Positions 26,220-34,803 of a stretch of DNA of 64,000 nt are shown piece after piece; the first letter of the stretch is position 1, and every line of letters begins with the position of its first letter. The translations under genes and the position numbers were made by a program. The stretch is from Zoogloea sp041914405 (GTDB lineage Bacteria; Pseudomonadota; Gammaproteobacteria; Burkholderiales; Rhodocyclaceae). The notes beneath the pieces are model-generated. The model ran no database searches. It saw only the letters and a program-made list of their open reading frames with translations, and had not been told where the DNA came from. The DNA is taken from positions 1-64,000 of the forward strand of contig NZ_JAYSDK010000010.1 of NCBI RefSeq assembly GCF_041914405.1, in the 5' to 3' direction.

Positions 26220-28280
26220 ATGCCGATATTCCAGTTTTCTGCCCGCCGCCTCATCACTTTCCTGTTGCCTGCAATCGGGATACCCGTTTCGGGCACATCG
26301 GCTGCGGCGACCAGTGAAGCCGCCTACCTGGACGACCTGCCGGTCATCCTGTCGGCCAGCCGCCTGTCCCAGGCCCAGGCCGATGCGCCAGGGGCGGTGA
26401 CGATCATCGACCGGGCCATGATCGCGGCCTCCGGCGCCCGCAACATCAATGAGCTGTTCCGCGTGGTGCCCGGCTTCCAGGTCGGCATGCACACCGGCAA
26501 CCAGCCTCTGGTGAGCTACCACGGCCTGTCCGACGAAGCGCCACGGCGCATGCTGGTGCAGGTGGACGGACGCTCGGTGTACTCGCCGTACTTCATTGCC
26601 GGCGTCGAATGGAACCAGCTCGGCGTGGACATCGACGACATCGAGCGCATCGAGGTCTTCCGCGGCTCCAACTCGGCGGCCTACGGCAGCAACGCCTTCC
26701 TCGGCGTCGCCAACATCATCACCCGCGCCCCCTCCGAAACCCTCGGCACCCGTGTGCGCTACCGGGGCGGCAGCGACGGCATCAATGACATCGGTGTGCG
26801 CGTCGGCCAGCAACTGGGCGACGTGGACCTGCGCCTCAGCGTGGCCCGCAACTATGACCGGGGCTTCTCGGACATCAACGACTGGCGCCGCTATGAACTG
26901 GCGACCCTGCGTGCCGACTGGGCGCCCAACCGGGTGGACCAGTTCGAGTTCCAGGCCGGCTGGACGCGCAACGCACTGGGCATCGGCAAAGACAACAACC
27001 TCACCGACCCGGAGCGGGACAGCAGCATCGGCAGCGGCTTCGGCCTGCTGCGCTGGCGCCACGCGCCCGCCCCTGACGAAGAGCTGAGCGTCACCTATTA
27101 CCACCAGGAGGAGTCAGGGCAGGACAGCTTCACCACCAACGTGCCGATCCGCCCGGCCCAGTCGCGCCTGCCGGTCACGATCAACATCCCGTTGCTGATC
27201 GACTACGGCTTCAAGGCAGTCCGGGACGACATCGAAATCCAGCGCATCGCCCATCCGAGTCAAACCCTGCGCGCGATGTTCGGCGCCGGCGCACGCGTGG
27301 ACCAGATCCACGCCCCCCTGCGCTTCAACACCGACGAGACCATGCGGGTGGCCGTCAACCACCTTTTCGGCACCCTCGAATGGCGGGCATCGCCGCGCTG
27401 GCTGTTCAATGCAGGGGCCATGCTGGAGAACAACGCCCTCACCGGCACATCGCTGGCGCCTCGCCTCTCAGCCAACTATCATATGACGGAAGCGCAAACC
27501 TGGCGGCTGGCCGCCAACCGTTCATATCGGAGTCCCATGGCGTTCGAGCAGAAATCCAGCATGATCTTCGTGAACTCCGCCCCCATCGCCACGCCCCGCT
27601 TCACGATCCCCACCGGCACGCCGATCTCCCAGACCTTCCGTCCATCCCCCGATCTGCGCGCCGAGCGGATCACCACGTATGAGCTGGGCTATCTCGCCGA
27701 GCTGCGGCCGCTGGCCACCACCTTCGACGCACGCCTGTTCCTCGAACAGGCCCGCGACCTGATCGAGATGCGGCTGGAGAACTCCACCATCGGCCTGCTG
27801 CCCCGCGACAACACCCGCTACTTCGCCAACAGCGGGCGGGCTGACATCCGCGGCCTCGAACTCAGCGCCACCTGGCGGCCGGCCCCGGCCACCTGGCTGT
27901 CGGCCCAGCACACCGAACTGCGCATCGACGGCCCCGGCGACGCCTCCACCGCCACCGCCGCCAACCCGAGTGGCTGGGTCGAATACACCGCCCCCAGGCA
28001 CAGCTCGTCGCTGTTCGGCGCGTGGGAGTTCCATCCGCGCTGGCAGATCAGCGCCACCCACACCTGGATTGGCTCGATGAGCTGGTATCAGGACGGCGCC
28101 CACCGGGTCGCCAGCTACCGCCAGCTGGACCTACGCCTGGCCCACCGCCTGCCGCCCTCGCTGGCCCGTGGCGACATCGCGATCGCGGCCCAGAACATCG
28201 ACGGCGTGGATCAGACCTATGCACCGCGGACCTCCGCCTGGGGCAGCCGGGTGTTCTGCACCCTCGGACTCGAATTCTGA
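26220..28280 (+). CDS. TonB-dependent outer-membrane receptor
   Basis: 686 residues. A signal peptide (to about residue 30) precedes LDDLPVILSASRLSQ, a TonB-box-like region, then the plug domain (GAVTIIDRAMIAASGARNINELFRVVPGFQVG; VQVDGRSVY; IERIEVFRGSNSAAYGSNAFLGVANIIT) and a beta-barrel ending in Phe (FCTLGLEF), the outer-membrane assembly signal. It would import a scarce ligand using TonB energy. First gene of an operon with a periplasmic binding protein and a hybrid kinase, so it may take part in ligand sensing. Substrate unknown; no Fur box seen directly upstream. The plug resembles the colicin-I/BtuB-like group rather than siderophore receptors. Confidence 0.93.
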   Translation: MPIFQFSARRLITFLLPAIGIPVSGTSAAATSEAAYLDDLPVILSASRLSQAQADAPGAVTIIDRAMIAASGARNINELFRVVPGFQVGMHTGNQPLVSYHGLSDEAPRRMLVQVDGRSVYSPYFIAGVEWNQLGVDIDDIERIEVFRGSNSAAYGSNAFLGVANIITRAPSETLGTRVRYRGGSDGINDIGVRVGQQLGDVDLRLSVARNYDRGFSDINDWRRYELATLRADWAPNRVDQFEFQAGWTRNALGIGKDNNLTDPERDSSIGSGFGLLRWRHAPAPDEELSVTYYHQEESGQDSFTTNVPIRPAQSRLPVTINIPLLIDYGFKAVRDDIEIQRIAHPSQTLRAMFGAGARVDQIHAPLRFNTDETMRVAVNHLFGTLEWRASPRWLFNAGAMLENNALTGTSLAPRLSANYHMTEAQTWRLAANRSYRSPMAFEQKSSMIFVNSAPIATPRFTIPTGTPISQTFRPSPDLRAERITTYELGYLAELRPLATTFDARLFLEQARDLIEMRLENSTIGLLPRDNTRYFANSGRADIRGLELSATWRPAPATWLSAQHTELRIDGPGDASTATAANPSGWVEYTAPRHSSSLFGAWEFHPRWQISATHTWIGSMSWYQDGAHRVASYRQLDLRLAHRLPPSLARGDIAIAAQNIDGVDQTYAPRTSAWGSRVFCTLGLEF

Positions 28281-28286
28281 TCCTCG

Positions 28287-29210
28287 ATGGGGCGCCTGCG
28301 ACTCTTCCTCTGCGCACTCTGTGCGGCCCTGCTGGTCGCAGCCCTCCCCGTCCACGCGGCGCAGGTGGCTCTGGTCCTGTCTGAGGAAGGCGGCGCCTTC
28401 AGCGAGGCCGCCGACGCGGTCTCGTCCGAACTGCGCAGCGCCGGCCACCGCATCCAGACCATCATCACGCCCTTGCGTGCCGAAGACGGCGCCGCCCTCA
28501 ACGCCAGCGCACTGATCGTCACCTTCGGCACCCGTGCCGCGCAGACCATCGCCAGCCTCGCCCCGCGCAGCCTGCTGCTGCACACCCTGCTGCCGCGCAG
28601 CGCCTATGACCGCCTGCCCCAGCGCGGCGAGGACGGGCGACGCACGTCCGCAGTATTCATCGACCAACCAGCCGGCCGGCAGATCGAACTGCTGCGCCTC
28701 GCCCTGCCCGACTGGTCGCGGGTAGCACTGATCGTCGGCCGGGAAAGCAGCGAACTGGGCGCGCGCCTGCAGGCCAACGCCCGCGAACGGCGCCTCCGCC
28801 CGGTGCTCGAACAGGTCGGCGACGAGAGCGACCTTTACCCGACCCTGCAGCGCGTGCTGGCCGAGCCGACCATCCTGCTGGCCATCCCTGACTCGGCCCT
28901 CTACAACAACCGCACGATCTCCAACATCCTGCTCACCGCCTACCACCACCGCTCGCCGGTGGTCGGCTTCTCGCCCGCCTACGTCAAAGCCGGCGCGCTG
29001 CTGGCCCTGTACAGCACGCCGGCGCAGATCGGCCAGCAGGCCGGTGAAACCGCCCGCCACGCCCTCGCCAGCGGCAACCTGCCGGCCGCCAGCGCCCCGC
29101 GCTACTTCCACGTCGGCACCAACCCCTACGTGGCGCGTTCCCTCGGCATCAACCTGGAAGACGCCAACACCCTGCGCGAGCGCCTGGAGCGCTGGGAGAA
29201 CACCCAGTGA
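28287..29210 (+). CDS. Periplasmic substrate-binding protein (ABC_sub_bind/TrpX-like)
   Basis: 307 residues with a signal peptide ending near VHAAQVALVLSEEGG. Two lobes of a periplasmic-binding fold are visible (LIVTFGTRAAQTIAS in the first; RVALIVGRESSELGARLQ and LLAIPDSALYNN in the second), the pattern of the PF04392 family. No ABC permease or ATPase is near; instead it starts 6 bases after the TonB receptor and overlaps the hybrid kinase gene by GTGA. This suggests that it captures a ligand for the kinase instead of feeding a transporter. GQQAGETARHALA near the end is typical of the family. Confidence 0.85.
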   Translation: MGRLRLFLCALCAALLVAALPVHAAQVALVLSEEGGAFSEAADAVSSELRSAGHRIQTIITPLRAEDGAALNASALIVTFGTRAAQTIASLAPRSLLLHTLLPRSAYDRLPQRGEDGRRTSAVFIDQPAGRQIELLRLALPDWSRVALIVGRESSELGARLQANARERRLRPVLEQVGDESDLYPTLQRVLAEPTILLAIPDSALYNNRTISNILLTAYHHRSPVVGFSPAYVKAGALLALYSTPAQIGQQAGETARHALASGNLPAASAPRYFHVGTNPYVARSLGINLEDANTLRERLERWENTQ

Positions 29211-31102
29211 TCCGCCCTGAAGACTGGGATATCCGCCCCCGCGCGATCCTGATCGCCATGCTGCCGACCGTGGTAATGGCCACGGTGCTGATCGCCTATT
29301 TCACCACCAGCCGCCTGTCTGACCTCGAGGAAGCCCACGTCCAGCGCGGCAAGGCACTGGCCCGCCAGCTCGCCGCGGCCAGTGAATACGGCGTTTTTTC
29401 CGGCAACCAGGACAACCTGCGCAAGCTCGCCAACTCCATCCTGCAGGAGAAGGACGTGGTCCGCGTAGCGGTCTTCAGTCCCCAGCAGGAAGTGCTCGCC
29501 GACAGCAGCCGGTCGCTCCAGACGACCGCGGTGAATCTCGTCCCCCACGAGAACAACGCCCCGCTGCGCTTCCGCGAGCCCGTGGCCGGGCCGGGAGTCA
29601 GCCTCGACGATCCCTTCCTGGACAGCACCACGGCCTCCGCCGCCATCCAGGAAACCCGCCACGGTGAAGTGCTCGTGGAGATGAGCCGCGAGTCCCTGCG
29701 TGCCGAGGAAAGCCGCCTGCTGCGCAACGCCTTCCTGATGGTGGTGACGGTCCTGCTGGCCAGCGTCGCGCTGGCCATGCGCATGAGTCGCGGCATCTCC
29801 GGCCCCATCCTGCGCGTCGCCAGCGCGGTCGCCAGCTTCGGCCAGGGCAATTTCTCGGCACGGGTACCGGTGGAGGGAGGCAAGACCCTCAGCACCCTGG
29901 CCGCCGGTGTCAACGAAATGGCCGACCGGCTCGGCGCTTCGCAAGAAGACCTGCAGCGCCAGATCGACGCCGCCACGTCGGAGCTGAAAGAAAAGAAGGA
30001 AGAAGCCGAACAGGGCAACCGCGCCAAGACCCGCTTCCTCGCCGCAGCCAGCCACGACCTGCGCCAGCCGATGCACGCGCTCGGCCTGTTCGTCGCCGAA
30101 CTGGGCCAGAAGCCCCACGCCCCCGACACCCGCCGCCTCGTCGAGCAGATCGCCGTCTCCGCCGAGACCATGGAGAACCTGCTCGACAGCCTGCTCGACA
30201 TCTCGCGCCTCGACGCCGGCGTGCTCGACCGCCAGATCAAGCCTTTTCCGCTGCAGCCCCTTTTCGAACGCATCGACGTGGATTACCGGCGCGAGGCGGA
30301 AGTGCGCAAACAGCGCCTGCGCCTGCGCCCAACGCCTTTGTGGGTCGAGAGTGACCCCCTGCTCCTCGAACGCATCCTGCACAACCTGATCAGCAACGCG
30401 CTGCGCTACGCCCCGCGCGGTACCATCCTCCTGGCAGCCCGCCGACGCGGCCAGCGGGTGCGCATCGAAGTCCGCGACAACGGCCCCGGCATTGCACCGG
30501 AAGCCCAGGAGGCGATCTTCCAGGAATTCGTCCAGCTGGATAACCCGGAGCGCAACCGCGCCAAGGGGCTTGGCCTCGGCCTGGCGATCGTCCGCCGCCT
30601 GACCAATCTGCTGCAGCACCCGCTGTCACTGCACTCCCTGCCCGGCAAGGGCGCCTTGTTCGCGATAGAGCTCCCGCTCGCCACCCCGGTGACTGCGTCC
30701 GACCGCCACGCACCGCCAGCGCCCCACTCCTTCCAGGGCCTCCACGTGGCGCTGGTGGACGACGATGAACTGGCCCTTGCCGGTACCACCGGCCTGCTCG
30801 AGTCCTGGGGCTGCCAGGTCAGCGCCGCGACCAGCCCCGACGCGCTGCTCGCCACGCTGGCTGGGCAAGCGCCGCCGGACGTACTGGTATGCGATTACCA
30901 GAGCGGCCGGGAGCACATCGGCCCGGCCATCGTCACCCACCTGCGCGGCCATTTCAGCCGCCCCGTTCCGGCCATCCTGCTGAGCGGCGACACTTCCACG
31001 GAAGTTGCCGGCGAGGCCCAGCAGGCCGGCATCCCGCTGCTCCACAAGCCGGTCCGTCCAGCCAAGCTGCGCGCCCTGCTGCAGCGCAAAACCCAAGCCT
31101 GA
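29207..31102 (+). CDS. Hybrid sensor histidine kinase with C-terminal receiver
   Basis: 631 residues starting with GTG. TM1 (about 13-35), a periplasmic loop of about 135 residues, TM2 (about 172-192), a HAMP domain, a short coiled coil, HisKA with H283 in FLAAASHDLRQPMHALGL, HATPase with NLISNALRYAP, VRDNGPGI, and GLGLGLAIV, then a receiver domain with VDDDE, phospho-acceptor Asp in CDYQ and Lys in HKPV. The H-box variant SHDLRQPMHAL belongs to a kinase subgroup often paired with LuxR-type regulators. Gene overlap with the binding-protein gene and the divergent LuxR-type regulator (25463-26110) define a probable sensing module. Confidence 0.94.
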   Translation: MIRPEDWDIRPRAILIAMLPTVVMATVLIAYFTTSRLSDLEEAHVQRGKALARQLAAASEYGVFSGNQDNLRKLANSILQEKDVVRVAVFSPQQEVLADSSRSLQTTAVNLVPHENNAPLRFREPVAGPGVSLDDPFLDSTTASAAIQETRHGEVLVEMSRESLRAEESRLLRNAFLMVVTVLLASVALAMRMSRGISGPILRVASAVASFGQGNFSARVPVEGGKTLSTLAAGVNEMADRLGASQEDLQRQIDAATSELKEKKEEAEQGNRAKTRFLAAASHDLRQPMHALGLFVAELGQKPHAPDTRRLVEQIAVSAETMENLLDSLLDISRLDAGVLDRQIKPFPLQPLFERIDVDYRREAEVRKQRLRLRPTPLWVESDPLLLERILHNLISNALRYAPRGTILLAARRRGQRVRIEVRDNGPGIAPEAQEAIFQEFVQLDNPERNRAKGLGLGLAIVRRLTNLLQHPLSLHSLPGKGALFAIELPLATPVTASDRHAPPAPHSFQGLHVALVDDDELALAGTTGLLESWGCQVSAATSPDALLATLAGQAPPDVLVCDYQSGREHIGPAIVTHLRGHFSRPVPAILLSGDTSTEVAGEAQQAGIPLLHKPVRPAKLRALLQRKTQA

Positions 31103-31167
31103 TGCAGGCCTGCGACGCATCGGTTACTATCCCTGCGTCGATGACATATCCAAATAGGGGGAGAACG

Positions 31168-31587
31168 ATGAGCACCGAGAACAAGGCGCAGGACCCGATG
31201 GAGTTCATGCGCAGCATGTGGAGCAAGATGGGCTTCAGCCTGCCCGGGATGGTCACCCCGACGCTGGACGTGGATGAGCTGGACAAGCGCATCGCCGACA
31301 TGAAGGCCGTCGAGAACTGGCTCAAGATGAACCTCAGCTCCCTTCAGATGGCGACCCAGGGCCTCGAGATGCAGCGCGCCACCATCGCCACCATGCAGGC
31401 CATGAGCAAGCTGGCCGCCGAGGGCGGCAAGGCTCCCGAGGGTGAAGCCTCCCAGCCCAACCCCTTCGCCAGCTCCATGTGGCCATGGAACCTGATGCAG
31501 AACGCCGCCGAACAGGCTAAGGCCAAGGCCGAGGCTGCTCCGGCCCAGGCCTCGCCGGCGAAGAGCAAGGCCAAGGACGGCAAGTAA
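31168..31587 (+). CDS. phaM: PhaM-family polyhydroxyalkanoate granule regulatory protein
   Basis: 139 residues. EFMRSMWSKMGFSLPGMVTPTLDVDELDKRI followed by KAVENWLKMNLSSLQM and LEMQRATIATMQAM is the characteristic PhaM N-terminal and helical region. The C-terminus is Ala/Lys-rich (AKAKAEAAPAQASPAKSKAKDGK), typical for DNA/nucleoid association. In Ralstonia PhaM activates PHA synthase and tethers granules to the nucleoid, helping their segregation. GGGGGAG lies 6 bases upstream of the ATG; longer readings upstream run inside the kinase gene's shadow. No pha biosynthesis genes are adjacent. Two hairpins follow the gene. Confidence 0.93.
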   Translation: MSTENKAQDPMEFMRSMWSKMGFSLPGMVTPTLDVDELDKRIADMKAVENWLKMNLSSLQMATQGLEMQRATIATMQAMSKLAAEGGKAPEGEASQPNPFASSMWPWNLMQNAAEQAKAKAEAAPAQASPAKSKAKDGK

Positions 31588-31598
31588 GACTCGACGGC

Positions 31599-31640
31599 GG
31601 GGCGCCCGGCGCCCCTCGCACCGGGGGCGCTAAGGCCCCC
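31599..31640. terminator. Tandem GC-rich hairpins between phaM and the AEC transporter
   Basis: GGGGCGC-ccg-GCGCCCC (31599-31615) and GGGGGC-gctaag-GCCCCC (31623-31640) lie in the 40-base gap between convergent genes. Neither has a strong T-tract, so termination may depend on both hairpins or on Rho. The second hairpin overlaps the stop region of the AEC gene. Confidence 0.5.
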
Positions 31641-32535
31641 AGTGCGTCAGCACCGCAAGCCAGCCCGTCAGCGTGACGGCAGCCGCCACCGTCGTGGCGG
31701 AAATCAACCAGGCCACACCCAATCCATCACCGCCCATGCGCATCGCCAGGATGTAGGCTGACGATGCGGTCGGCAACGCGGCGAACAACACTGCAACGGT
31801 GAAACTCACCCCCGCCAGCCCTACCAAGCCAGCCAGCCCCCAGGCAATCGCCGGCAGCACCAACAGCTTCAGCCCACATAAGTAGAGCAGCCCAGGCCAG
31901 CCGCCCTCGTGACGGCCGCCGCGCAAGGCGGCTCCCACCGCCAGCAGGCCCAGCGTCACCGCCGCATCGGCAAGGCGCTGCAAGAAAGGCAGCGTCGGCG
32001 CCGGCAACACGCCGCCCGCCAGGTTGAACAGCAGCCCGGCCACGGTGGCGAGGATCAGCGGATTGCGCGCCAGCTCCCGCCACAGCCGGCCCTGGCCGTG
32101 GTGGGCCAGCAGGCCGACCGCCGCCATATTGGCAAAGGGCACCATCGCCCCACACAGGGCCCCCATCGTGGCCACCCCGGTCGCCCCGGCCACCTTCCCT
32201 GCCACTGCAATGCCGATATAGGTGTTGAAGCGGTAGGCGCACTGCACCCGCGATGCGAACGCCATCGGCCCCAGCCCCATCAGTGGGCGGGCGAGCAGCG
32301 CCAGCGCAAAACCACTCGCCAGAGTTGCCAGACCGACCGCGAACAGCGGCGCCATCGCCGACAGCTCGACGGACGCGCGGGCAAGCGCATTGAAGAGCAG
32401 CGCCGGAAACAGCACGAAATACACCAGGCGCTCAACGCCCGGCCAGAAACCCTCACCAAAACGACCATAACACCGCAAAGCGGCGCCAAGGGCAATCAAA
32501 GCGAAATCGGGCAACAGCAGCAGGAAGCTCTGCAT
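31630..32535 (-). CDS. AEC-family (auxin efflux carrier-type) transporter
   Basis: 301 residues, almost entirely hydrophobic with about ten transmembrane segments in two inverted halves. RFGEGFWPGVERLVYFVLFPALLFNALA at the N-terminus and YRFNTYIGIAVAG in the middle are typical AEC/malonate-transporter-type motifs. It would export or import a small organic anion through the inner membrane; the substrate is unknown. It is followed by an intergenic gap of 84 bases before the PaaK-like gene upstream, so it may be the last gene of that catabolic cluster or independently transcribed. Confidence 0.88.
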   Translation of the reverse strand: MQSFLLLLPDFALIALGAALRCYGRFGEGFWPGVERLVYFVLFPALLFNALARASVELSAMAPLFAVGLATLASGFALALLARPLMGLGPMAFASRVQCAYRFNTYIGIAVAGKVAGATGVATMGALCGAMVPFANMAAVGLLAHHGQGRLWRELARNPLILATVAGLLFNLAGGVLPAPTLPFLQRLADAAVTLGLLAVGAALRGGRHEGGWPGLLYLCGLKLLVLPAIAWGLAGLVGLAGVSFTVAVLFAALPTASSAYILAMRMGGDGLGVAWLISATTVAAAVTLTGWLAVLTHWGP

Positions 32536-32619
32536 CGCGGTTCAGGACCGGAAACACGGAAGGGCATGCATCCGGCGGAGTGTGCCAGAAGTCGTGACGG
32601 CGAAGCCCCCAACAGCTCG

Positions 32620-33855
32620 CTACTCGTAGCTGCGCAGATCCTCGATCAGCTTGCCGTCGTTGGGCAGGCTGCCCGGTGCGCAGAAGCACACTTCGCCGCG
32701 CAGCTTGGTGAGTTCGCGCAACGAAGCAGCGATGGCCTCGGTGAGCCCGTCCGGCGTGCCCGCCGCCTCGCAGTGCAGGATCATGCGGTCGATCTGGGCC
32801 GGGTTGTCCACCACCAGCCGTCCGCGGCCGAGCTCCGGGTGGCGCTTGAGCACAGCAGCCACCTGGCCCGGATGGACGAACATGCCCTTCACTTTGGTGG
32901 TCTGGTCGGCCCGCCCCAGCCAGCCTTTGATGCGCGTATTGGTACGGCCGCAGGGCGAGATGCCTGGCAGCAGCGCCGACAGGTCGCCGGTGCCGAAGCG
33001 GACCAGCGGATATTCCGGGCTGAAGCTGGTCACCACCACCTCCCCGACCTCGCCGGGCGCCACCGGATCGCCGGTGCCCGGGCGCACGATCTCGAGCAGG
33101 ACGTCCTCGTCGAGCACCAGCCCGTCCCGCGCAGGGGTTTCGTAGGCGATCAGGCCCAGGTCGGCGGTGGCATAAGCCTGGTAGGCCTGGATACCGCGGG
33201 CCGCCAGCGCATCCCGCAGGCTGGGCGGAAAGGCCTCGCCGGACACGAAGGCCTTCCGCAGGCTCGTCACCGACACGCCCAGTTCGTCGGCCTTGTCGAG
33301 GATGATGCGCAGGAAAGACGGTGTGCCGGCATAGCCGGCGGGGCGCAGATCGGCGATCGCCGCCACCTGCATCTCGGTCTGGCCTACGCCGGCGGGGAAC
33401 ACCGTGCAGCCCAGCGCGTGAGCTGCCGTCTCCATCATCGAGCCGGCCGGCGTGAAGTGGTAGGAAAAAGTGTTGTGCACCAGGTCACCTGGGCGGAAGC
33501 CCGCCGCATAGAAGGCCCGCGCCAGGCGCCAGTAATCCTTGCGCGCCCCCTCCGGCTCATAGATCGGCCCCGGCGACGCGAACACCCGCGCACAGTGCTT
33601 GCCCCAGCCCACCGTCGCCAGACCGCCGAAGGGGCGGTCGCGGCGCTGCAGCGCGACCAGCTCAGACTTGCGGATCACCGGCAGTTTCGCCAGCACCTCG
33701 CGGCTCGTCACCGACGTCGGATCCACATCCCGCAACAGCTCGCCCAAGGCCGGCGCATGGGCGCGGGCATGGGCGATCTGCGCCGGCAGCGCGGCCAGCA
33801 GGTCCCGCTCCCGTTCGGCAGGAGGGCGGATTTCACGGGTGTCGTGGTAATTCAT
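32620..33855 (-). CDS. Phenylacetate-CoA-ligase-like AMP-forming ligase (PaaK family)
   Basis: About 411 residues. ANL-superfamily elements of PaaK type are present: HNTFSYHFTPAGSMMETAAHALGCTVFPAGVGQTEMQ (order of the PaaK nucleotide region), YATADLGLIAYE (A5 motif) and GRADQTTKVKGMFVHPGQV (A8 hinge), followed by a short C-terminal domain. It would convert an aromatic or other carboxylic acid to its CoA ester. ATG 33855 has GGAG 9 bases upstream. It belongs to a leftward cluster with the liv-type transporter and a second ligase, separated from livF by 139 bases that contain repeat copy D. Confidence 0.87.
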   Translation of the reverse strand: MNYHDTREIRPPAERERDLLAALPAQIAHARAHAPALGELLRDVDPTSVTSREVLAKLPVIRKSELVALQRRDRPFGGLATVGWGKHCARVFASPGPIYEPEGARKDYWRLARAFYAAGFRPGDLVHNTFSYHFTPAGSMMETAAHALGCTVFPAGVGQTEMQVAAIADLRPAGYAGTPSFLRIILDKADELGVSVTSLRKAFVSGEAFPPSLRDALAARGIQAYQAYATADLGLIAYETPARDGLVLDEDVLLEIVRPGTGDPVAPGEVGEVVVTSFSPEYPLVRFGTGDLSALLPGISPCGRTNTRIKGWLGRADQTTKVKGMFVHPGQVAAVLKRHPELGRGRLVVDNPAQIDRMILHCEAAGTPDGLTEAIAASLRELTKLRGEVCFCAPGSLPNDGKLIEDLRSYE

Positions 33856-33942
33856 CGTGGCTCCATGCATGTTTGCGTTCGGCGGCGCGCAGGCTGCGCG
33901 GGCTCAGGATTTTGTCATACCAACACCCTTGAGACATACCAC

Positions 33943-33968
33943 GTGGGGGCGAATTCATTCGCCCCCAC
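33943..33968. repeat. Near-palindromic intergenic repeat, copy D
   Basis: GTGGGGGCGAATTCATTCGCCCCCAC: identical over all 26 bases to copy C1 at 19491-19516. It lies between livF and the PaaK-like ligase gene. Confidence 0.85.
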
Positions 33969-33994
33969 CGAGCCCCTTCGGAAACGTCTGGCCC

Positions 33995-34795
33995 TCACGA
34001 CAGCCAGCGCTTGCGCCGGCGGTAGTGCTTCACGTCGCGGAAACTCTTGCGGCCCTCGGCGGACAGACCAAGGTAGAACTCCTTCACGTCCTCGTTGTTG
34101 CGCAGTTCATCCGCCGCGCCCTCCATCACGACGCGGCCGTTCTCCAGGATGTAGCCGAAGTCGGCATAGCGCAGCGCCACCATGGTGTTCTGCTCGGCGA
34201 GCAGGAAGCTGACCTTCTCCTTACCGTTGAGGTCCTTCACGATCTCGAAGATTTCCTCGACGATCTGCGGCGCCAGGCCCATCGACGGCTCGTCGAGGAG
34301 GATCATCTCCGGCCGGGCCATCAGCGCGCGGCCGATGGCGCACATCTGCTGCTCGCCACCTGACGTGTAGCCGGCCTGGGAACTGCGCCGGGTCTTGAGG
34401 CGCGGGAAGTAGCTATACACCCGCTCCAGGCTGTCGCGCAGCTCGGCGCGGGACTGGCGGCGCGTATAGGCACCGGTCAGCAGGTTCTCTTCGATGGACA
34501 GGTGGCCGAAGCAGTGGCGCCCCTCCATCACCTGGATTACCCCGCGCCGCACCAGCTCTGCCGGTGTCATGCGGTCGATGCGGTCGCCCTTGAACTCGAT
34601 CGAGCCCTTGGTCACATCGCCCCGCTCGGCGCGCAGCAGGTTGGAGATGGACTTCAACGTAGTGCTCTTGCCCGCGCCGTTGGCCCCCAGCAGCGCGACG
34701 ATGCGGCCCTCGGGCACCTCCAGCGAGACGCCCTTGAGCACCAGGATCACGTGGTCGTAGATGACTTCGATGTTGTTGAGGCTGAGATAGGACAT
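33995..34795 (-). CDS. livF: ABC transporter ATP-binding protein, LivF type
   Basis: About 266 residues: Walker A GANGAGKST, signature TSGGEQQMCAIGRALM, Walker B MILLDEPSMGLAP, and the typical LivF opening LSLNNIEVIYDHVILVLKGVSLEVPEG. The C-terminal 25 residues are basic and Arg/Tyr-rich (RKSFRDVKHYRRRKRWLS), longer than E. coli LivF. One of two ATPases of the importer encoded here. ATG 34795 follows GGCCCCC; extension upstream overlaps the binding-protein gene and is shadow. Ends before repeat copy D. Confidence 0.93.
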   Translation of the reverse strand: MSYLSLNNIEVIYDHVILVLKGVSLEVPEGRIVALLGANGAGKSTTLKSISNLLRAERGDVTKGSIEFKGDRIDRMTPAELVRRGVIQVMEGRHCFGHLSIEENLLTGAYTRRQSRAELRDSLERVYSYFPRLKTRRSSQAGYTSGGEQQMCAIGRALMARPEMILLDEPSMGLAPQIVEEIFEIVKDLNGKEKVSFLLAEQNTMVALRYADFGYILENGRVVMEGAADELRNNEDVKEFYLGLSAEGRKSFRDVKHYRRRKRWLS

Positions 34796-34803
34796 GGGGG
34801 GCC

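Noticed and set aside
31909..34212. Open frame of 767 codons on the plus strand
   Set aside because: Antisense to the AEC transporter and PaaK-like ligase, no motif.
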